From contig CM076271.1 of the NCBI GenBank assembly GCA_038380795.1, forward strand, positions 20,289,001-20,353,000: DNA of 64,000 nucleotides. The letters run 5' to 3'. The DNA comes from Pyrocephalus nanus. Its lineage: Eukaryota; Chordata; Aves; Passeriformes; Tyrannidae. The translations under genes and the position numbers were made by a program. The notes beneath the pieces are model-generated. The model worked only from the letters and a program-made list of their open reading frames with translations. It did no database searches and was not told the origin of the DNA. Positions 57,233 to 64,000 of the stretch are shown here, piece after piece (positions within the stretch are counted from its first letter, which is position 1; every line of letters starts with the position of its first letter).

Positions 57233-60200
57233 CTGGGTACAGAATGCTATTTCTTCCCTTCCTAATCTCCAAAGGCAAACCTGTCTGAGTTTTTCAAATA
57301 ATAAAACCAACCATATCTTGCATATTATATACTCAAGAATATTATGTTTTCTTCTCTTTTTCAAGAAACAACAAATTGAAGTTAAGGAATGCTGGCACAC
57401 TTTCACACAGACCATTCCAGAGGAAGGAAAATCTTCCAAAGAGAAGGGGAAGATGCTGAAAGCTGCTGCCTCCTTCTTCCCATGTGCACATGCAGTGGTG
57501 TCCTGGCCCAGAGGACAGGCTGAGCTCCACCTGCACTACAGGTAATGCCAGGCTATATTGGAACATAAATATTTTCTGTTTCAAGAGAAACCAGAGATTA
57601 TGTGGGAGCACTAAAGCTTGGAATACACCTCAGTGGAAACTCAGCTTGTCTCGAGTGTGAGAAACAAGCACAGGACATGAGGAGCAAAGTCCAGGATATG
57701 GAGGGAAACATGGAAACATGTTGGATTTCAGCAACAATCTTGATTTAGAAGAGGTGGCAATTCCATACATTTTATGCAAAGTTCACCAAGTTTTTTTAAA
57801 AGCTACACGGAGGTTGTTTTGGCTTTGGCTTGAAAGGAGTGTAAATGGCTCCATCATTGATGCACAGCCTTGTTTGCCGCAAAGATGAGTCCAGAGGAGC
57901 TGTATGTGCCCTGAACTTGGGAATGCTGACACCAAGGGCTGTCATTCCATGCTATTGCAGGAGCAAAGTCACCTCGTTGGGATCTGATGATTCTGTGGTA
58001 CATTCCCCCTTTTTTCCATCCCAGTGAACGCTGTGCCTTTGTAAAACCACCCATAGTTTATAGGAGCAGTAAAAGCCATGCAAAGCAGCCATGGGAGAGC
58101 AGAAACTCTCTGATCCAGCCGCTGCAGAGCCGTGGGAAGCGGTGCCAGCATTCCCTGTTGGATAACGAGGGAGCTGAGTGTGCTTGAGCAGAGAAGCTGA
58201 ATTTCCAGCGTGTGCAGGGAGAGGAGGCAGGGCTGGGCTGTGCTGTCATGCTAACCAGCAGGGCACAGATATCTGCACACCACAGGCCTCACTGGCTGCT
58301 GGCTGTGCCACTCGCAGCTGGGTTGTGACCTCGGGACCCACGTCCCTCACCCTGGCAGCCACCCTTGGGAAGGGACTTCATGGCAGGGCTTTGTTCACTG
58401 AACAGGAGAGGTAAAAAATACATGGAGGGGGTTGCTCCTGATTCATGTTCAGCCACAGCCTTGCATCACCACCACCAGATATTTAAAACCACCTCAAACC
58501 TGGTGGTGTTGATGGTGGGAATCATTTTACAGAGGTTCCCTGCCCAGGCTCCTCCTCAGCCCCTTCTGCAGCCGTGCCCAGCTGTGCCCCGGCCCAGGGA
58601 CCCCTCACCCTGCCCGGCTGGCACCACATCCATCACCAGGGAGCTGCAGGGGCAGGGCAGGGAGTCCCTGGCAGAGCTGCTGGGACAAACCCTGGCTGCT
58701 GCCAAGGGACACAGCAGCCCCAGAGCTGCCAGGCAGCACCCTCAGCCTCTGGGTGTGGGGAGGGCTGGAAATCCCTGCAAGTGGGAAATTAAGGGACGAG
58801 TAAATTCCTTGGAAGTGCTGGGTTTGAACCTCGATGCTTTGTTCTGCTGAACTCTGCCAGTTCAGTAATAGCACAGGGTACACCTTTAAAACCTGGTTTG
58901 TGAACAGCTGGGATCAAAAGAATTGTGAGGGACAGTTTTTTACACGTGGCACATGTTTGGGCAATTTGTGGATGTGAAAACTTTCTGAGCAGGAATGACT
59001 CAAATTAAAAATATTGAAATATTTGAGCAGTTGAATAATGGTCACTATTTTTCTCTGATCTCGTAGTCTGCCCTTGTTAAGAAAAGGTTTTAAATATATT
59101 ATTTTTTAAAAGAAATGTAAGTGTTTTGCTGAGGAAAGCAAATCGAGGGAAGCAGCCTGAGCAAAACCAGAGTGTGAGAGTAACAACTTTTCCTGTCTCC
59201 AGATCCCCCAAACCCTCTTTGCAAAGTTGTTTGTTAATGTGGTTTGAAGTTATTTACCACCAAGAAGAGATGTTTTAGGGAACTTGTGGGAACAAGGAAG
59301 GTTTTCACCTGTTTGGGGTTTTACATCTGGGTTGTGTTTTTCTTTGTGGTGTCCCAGAAAACATCCCTGCCCTCTGCTCGGTCCTTGTTCCATGGCTTGG
59401 ATTCTCTCACCTGCCTCCACCTTGTGAAGGAATTGATGAAAAAATGTCAATGTTTTAATTGCTTAAAGAGAGGGATATGAGGCTTATGAGGAGATATTTA
59501 GCACCAGTGGAGATGGGTTTTATTTGATAGATGTTTCTATTACTCTGTTAAAAAAACCCTGTTTGAGATGTAACTCTGCAGAGTGTGAAGAGCTAATTCA
59601 CACCGTGATAAAATAGTTATGGAAATGAGCTGGGGAGGGATCGTTGCTCTGAAAGATTACTTGGGAATGGCATCAATCACCAGGATCAGATAATGAAGCC
59701 CCATTCCTGCACTGGGAAAGCAAAGCTGTGGCCCCTCATGTTTGAGCTCAGACAGGGGATTTACCAGCTTCCTGCAGGGATTTTACATCTGCTGTAAATA
59801 GATGTCACAAAGACTGTTTTGCAGTTGGATTTGCCATTGTGCAGCATGGGCAAATTATTGGTTACCTGGCAAAACTCACTGCTCTGTAAAGGGCAGAACA
59901 ACAGGAAAAAAAAAAAAACAAACAAACAACCAAACCACAGAAATTTTCCACTTAATTAAAAATAATATAAATATAAATAGTATTTTAAAAATAGAACATG
60001 TGTGGTATGCAATAATCCACCAGCCCAGGTTGTGATTTTTAGCAGGGGTGCTTTGGAGAGTCCTCAGTGATGACTGTCCAGGAAAAAAGTGCAGAGAGCA
60101 GAGCTCATTTAGATGTGTGTGTGTGTAGATATATAAATCTGAGACTGAGGTTTGATCCCATGGAGAACTCCTCCCTGGACCATCCTGTGACAGCACAAGC

Positions 60201-60453
60201 CATCATGCTGTTGTCATCCTCATCATAAAAACCCCAAATGTGTAATTTTTCAGCCCCTGGTGGAAGCTCTGGTGTTAAACTCGTTTGCTCTGTGGTGGTG
60301 CTGTTGTTTTTGAAGGATCCTTGCCCAGCCAGGGGAGCACGTCCCTTTAGACTTCCACACCTCACTGAACAAAAATTGGCTGGAAAAGTCCTGGAGCCTG
60401 ACCCTCTTTTTGCTTTAGCACATCCATCCTTTCCCAGGAGCCAAAGCAAAACT
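57233..60453. other. Unannotated single-copy DNA
   Basis: No transposable element is recognised. The plus-strand frame 58365-58850 (161 codons) is the longest here that is free of CR1; it is GC-rich, Pro/Gln/Ala-rich and lacks a recognisable domain. An A13 run is at about 59907-59919. Confidence 0.35.
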
Positions 60454-60644
60454 TGCTGCAGCATTTTCCACCCAGATCTCCCTGGAGAGCTGTGGCTGCC
60501 CCTGCATCCCTGGGAGTGTCCAAGGCCAGGTTGGACAGGGCTTGGAGCACCCTGGGATAGGGGAAGGTGTCCCTGCCCAGGGCAGGGGGTGGGAGGGAAT
60601 GAGCTTTAAGGTCCCTTCCAGCCCAAACCAGCTGTGATTCTGTG
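60454..60644 (+). mobile_element. CR1 LINE 3' end with variant 5' junction, tail intact
   Basis: Plus-strand CR1. It starts CTGCAGCATTTTCCACCCAG, ATCTCCCTGGAGAGCTGTGG, continues GTGTCCAAGGCCAGGTTGGA, AAGGTGTCCCTGCCCAGGGC and GGTCCCTTCCAGCCCAAACC, and ends GTGATTCTGTGAAA. The opening 35 bases match the copy at 56524-56719 (opposite strand) but not other copies in this window. Confidence 0.96.
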
Positions 60645-63600
60645 AAATATTTGACTGTCACATACATAAACATCAAGGGCTGGGCAATAAATCACAACAA
60701 AACATGTAAAGAAGAGGTGGAACATGTGCTACAGACACAGTTGGTGCACTTGGGATCTGATTCAGTAATTCATCAAACATCTGCCCCAGAGCAGCTCTGC
60801 CATACATCCCTCACACAGACTTACACAAGATTAGATCAGAGGTCACTTTTCTATTATTTTTAAGCAAAACCCCCCTTTAATTCCACGTGATTATAGCAAA
60901 ATAATTGCTTTAATTAGTTAAACCTCTCCAAGTGTACAGAGAAGGAGATTGCCTGATTTTTCCTCTCCCACCCTGCCATGCTGGAGGGACAGTGAGCACT
61001 GAGAAGGCTCCTCACAGACTGGGCCTTTGATTTGCCTGCAGAATTATTTGCTCACGTCACTGAAGAATAAGTCTCCATAGCAAGGAGTTGTGCTGGCTCA
61101 GATTTCCTCTGCAGACTGTTTCAGATGGAAAACAAGGAAGATGATCTAAATTGGAGGTAATAGGCTGGAATGTGGGATGCAGGAAGATTACAGATGCACC
61201 TTGAACCTGCAGGACTAATGACTTTGCTCGTGCATCTGCAAAATGCTCACCTGCCTTTTGCCTGGGAGAGCTGAGCTGCTCCAACCCTGTGCAGTGAAAT
61301 CACCGGTGTTTCACCTCTAGGAGCCTGTGATACCTTGTTCATGGTTAACAAGAGGCTAAAGTAATGTTCCTGTGCAAGCTGGGAGAAGTTTGGCCTGAGA
61401 TCTGAGAGAGCTGCATGGGAAGCCTGTGATTCCTTTTCCCACTGTATGAGTGGAATCCGTGATGAAGTTGTTAAAATTACAGGCAGGAATGTGTTCCTCT
61501 TCAGTCCTTTTTGGTGTTTTTTTTTAAAGGTAGATGAAGTTTAATATTTAAACTTTTGGGTATCTTGCAAAATTTAGGCTTTCCTTCTGAAGGCAGGGGG
61601 TAGGGGAGTGCCAGGATGCAGATGGCCATCAGGAAATCCAAGGCAGTCTCACAATTAAATCCCAAATCCCAAATCTGCTGCCTCCTCGTGTGGATGGGGC
61701 ATCTCCCCCTGCCTGCAAACACGTCTCAGCACGTTTGGCCATGGGGGGTTGTTGATAACTCGCTGGTTTCAGCTCTGTTATTTATGGCAGGTGCTGCTCT
61801 GCTCAACACCAAGCACACAGACACAGGCAGGACGTGGCCCGGCTTCAGATGTCTTGCAAATACAGATGAGGTAAGAAGAGCCATAAAAGCTTCAGAGGCC
61901 TCTTAATTTTTTCCCCTTTGAATCATCTGTCATAAAATCTCGGAGGAGATGGGGTGTGCTCGCTCAGAGGCAAAGCTGATGTGCTCTTTGATGCTGTTGT
62001 TTGTGGAATCTCTGACTTATTAGCCATAAATCCCGGGCTGGGCTCGTCCTGGCAGAGCTGAGCCTTTTGCCAGCCTGTGTGTCTGATAAACGCTGCCCTT
62101 GGCTTTGGGAAGTGCAGGCAGCACCACAAGTGGTCAGGGCTGTGCTGGAGGAGAGGAACAAGCACAGTTCCCCGGATTTTGGGAGCCAGTCTGTCACCAC
62201 AGAGCAGGAAGGCTCTGCTGCCGTGCAGCTCCTGCCAAGGAGGAGCTGAAACCAAACTGGCACAAACACCAGGCAGCAATTTTTTTTATTTTATTTTTTT
62301 TTTTCAAAATCACCACTCTTTGGGTGTAAAAACACAGAGAATCTCTTTTTTTCTTGATGTGTTTAACTGTCCATGGGATGTGCCAGGCTGCTCCTGGGCG
62401 TGTGACACCCTCCCCAGCGTGGGTGAGGTGTGAGCCTGAGCTCCCCCTTCACTGTGGGATGCAAACAGGGGCACAGGGCTTTTTCCTACAGAAACCTGCT
62501 TTTGCCTTTGCTGCTCGTGACTTTTTGCCAGCGGAATTTAACAACTGTGCAATGTACCTGGAGCCACAGGGGGTGGGTTGAGACATTCAATAGGGTTAAA
62601 ATCATGCACATCACTGGGCTGAGACAGCCTGAACAAGTAAATAAGGGATTTTCTTCACTTGTTGCCAGCCAGGCAGTTTTTGGCAGCTCTTCAGCATCCC
62701 CTTGGAGTGGGGTGAGGGGAGGGGAGGAATATCCAGCAGTGGATATTCCCTTCTTGTGCAAAATCCAAGTGAATCGGCATTGGAACACCATACCTGGCAT
62801 TGGAGGGACTCTCAGTCTGCACCAACTGAACTCCTTGAGTTCTCATTTGAGAATAAGAAGTATAAATTGGATGAGAAATAGTGATTCATTCTCAAAAAAA
62901 AAAAAAGCCATACTTTTCCTAATTCAACTCTTGGAATTTTCACTTAATATCTGAACTCCACGGTCTGATCCATCTCCAATTCATCCTTCCTTGTCTGGTG
63001 AGTTTTGTTAATTGCAACACCCTCAGTAGTTGTTTTGTTTAGGTAATAGAGGACAGTTCAGCCTGAAGAAAACCAATTTTCCTGTTTCACGTGGTTTTGG
63101 GTTTCTTTTTTTTGTTCCTTGTAGTTTTTTAAATGAATTCTAGAAAATAGCTGTGACAATATGGGAAGAGAAAGACTGAAGTAAACATTGATTTTTACAG
63201 TGTAATAATTTATGGCACCAACTTAATAAGTGGTGTGACACGAGCAGTTCACCACCCATTTATCATGAGTTGATAGTTTGATTCCAGAATTTTTAACACC
63301 ACTGCTTTCTGTGACATTATAAAGGACCTGCCAACATTCCCATTAAAACCATGAGATTTTAGGAGTTCTGCTTCAGCTCTAAATATCAGTATTTGGAATC
63401 CATGAATTATTATGCAGAGTAACAATCTATGAATGGCTTGTTCCAGCAACTATAAAAAAAACCCAAGCCTTTGACATTTTTGAACTTCAGGAGGACATCT
63501 TCCCCTTTCCAGAAGAAAAGCCTTATGGATGCTTTTCGTTATGCCCACCATAAAAAGTTTACAAACTCAGAGACAGCTCCTGAGCTAAAATAAATCACTT

Positions 63601-64000
63601 TAATTCCACAGATGGCAAGGAGGAGACAGCAATTTACATTAAAAGGTTCTGATGAGAGTTGTCTCGAGCTGTAGTGTGCTGGCATAATGGCTGCAGGCTA
63701 ATCACACTCCCTCCAGGAGCCATGGTGGGGTTACAGAAGGGCCAAAAATAGCAGCTGAGCTCCACGTTTCTCTCCACAGCCCCTCTCAAGGACTTCCCAG
63801 CCCCTTTTGGTCACTGTGGAGGTCACATCAGAGCCTGGTGACTGCCACTCTTTCAGCTGGGCTGCAGACAGTAATGTCAACTCAGATTATTTCTGCTGCT
63901 CACATCACTTTCTCCCGACTCAGAACGTGCTGTGGAGCAGAACAAAGCCCTGCCATTCCCTCCCTGGCTGCCTTCCCCTGCCCCTGTGGGCAGCCTGGCA
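60645..64000. other. Unannotated single-copy DNA
   Basis: No CR1 or gene is recognised to the right end. Simple sequence includes a T-rich tract at 62280-62305 and an A12-13 run near 62894. The plus-strand frame at 62430-62954 (174 codons) has no domain and ends beside the A run. Confidence 0.35.

Noticed and set aside
56976..57545. 189-codon plus-strand frame
   Set aside because: Its middle is the T-rich tract at 57121-57232; the flanking parts have no recognisable domain.
1..64000. CRISPR arrays, phage or bacterial operons, tRNA or rRNA genes, endogenous retrovirus copies
   Set aside because: I looked for regularly spaced repeats, operon-like runs of long frames, recognisable RNA gene sequence and LTR or pol-like sequence, and found none. 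Divergent LTR fragments or microRNA hairpins could still be missed without a search tool.

Overview
The base composition, the absence of any long open reading frame, and about two dozen short CR1-type LINE 3' ends point to vertebrate nuclear DNA from a bird, probably a songbird (inference; the songbird part is the weaker half). No bacterial, viral or organellar feature is visible. The window reads as intergenic or intronic DNA: I recognise no known protein, rRNA, tRNA or CRISPR array, and no LTR retrovirus copy.

Layout. Recognisable CR1 covers about 3.7 kb (roughly 6 percent): 23 fragments, about 15 on the minus strand and 8 on the plus strand. All are 5'-truncated and carry mainly the 3' untranslated end of the element. 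The longest are 55391-55798 (+), 38744-39130 (-), 47528-47801 (+) and 24685-24940 (-). CR1 is thin in the first 24 kb and denser from 24 to 61 kb. Between the CR1 copies lies single-copy sequence with scattered homopolymer runs (T25-26 at 18937 and 23873, G18 at 19803, A18-20 at 30662 and 37874), three T/TTTG-rich tracts (3625, 50722, 57121), short AT microsatellites and a few small tandem duplications (5005, 31617, 43577).

Possible genes. Several plus-strand segments look like internal exons: a pyrimidine-rich 3' splice acceptor, an open frame and a good 5' splice donor. The best are 642-927, 36697-36786, 49777-49844 and the in-phase group 51777-51909, 52098-52166 and 52312-52373. A GC- and CpG-rich patch at 43145-43460 ending its first part in a donor could be a promoter with a first exon. 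Pseudo-exons of this kind are common in vertebrate introns, so these are candidates and not gene calls. No gene name is assigned.

I found no convincing new biological system. The points most worth testing are the exon-like cluster at 49.7-52.4 kb with a perfect CRE palindrome beside it, the 286-nt open exon-like block near the left end, and the CR1 copies that share an unusual 5' junction.
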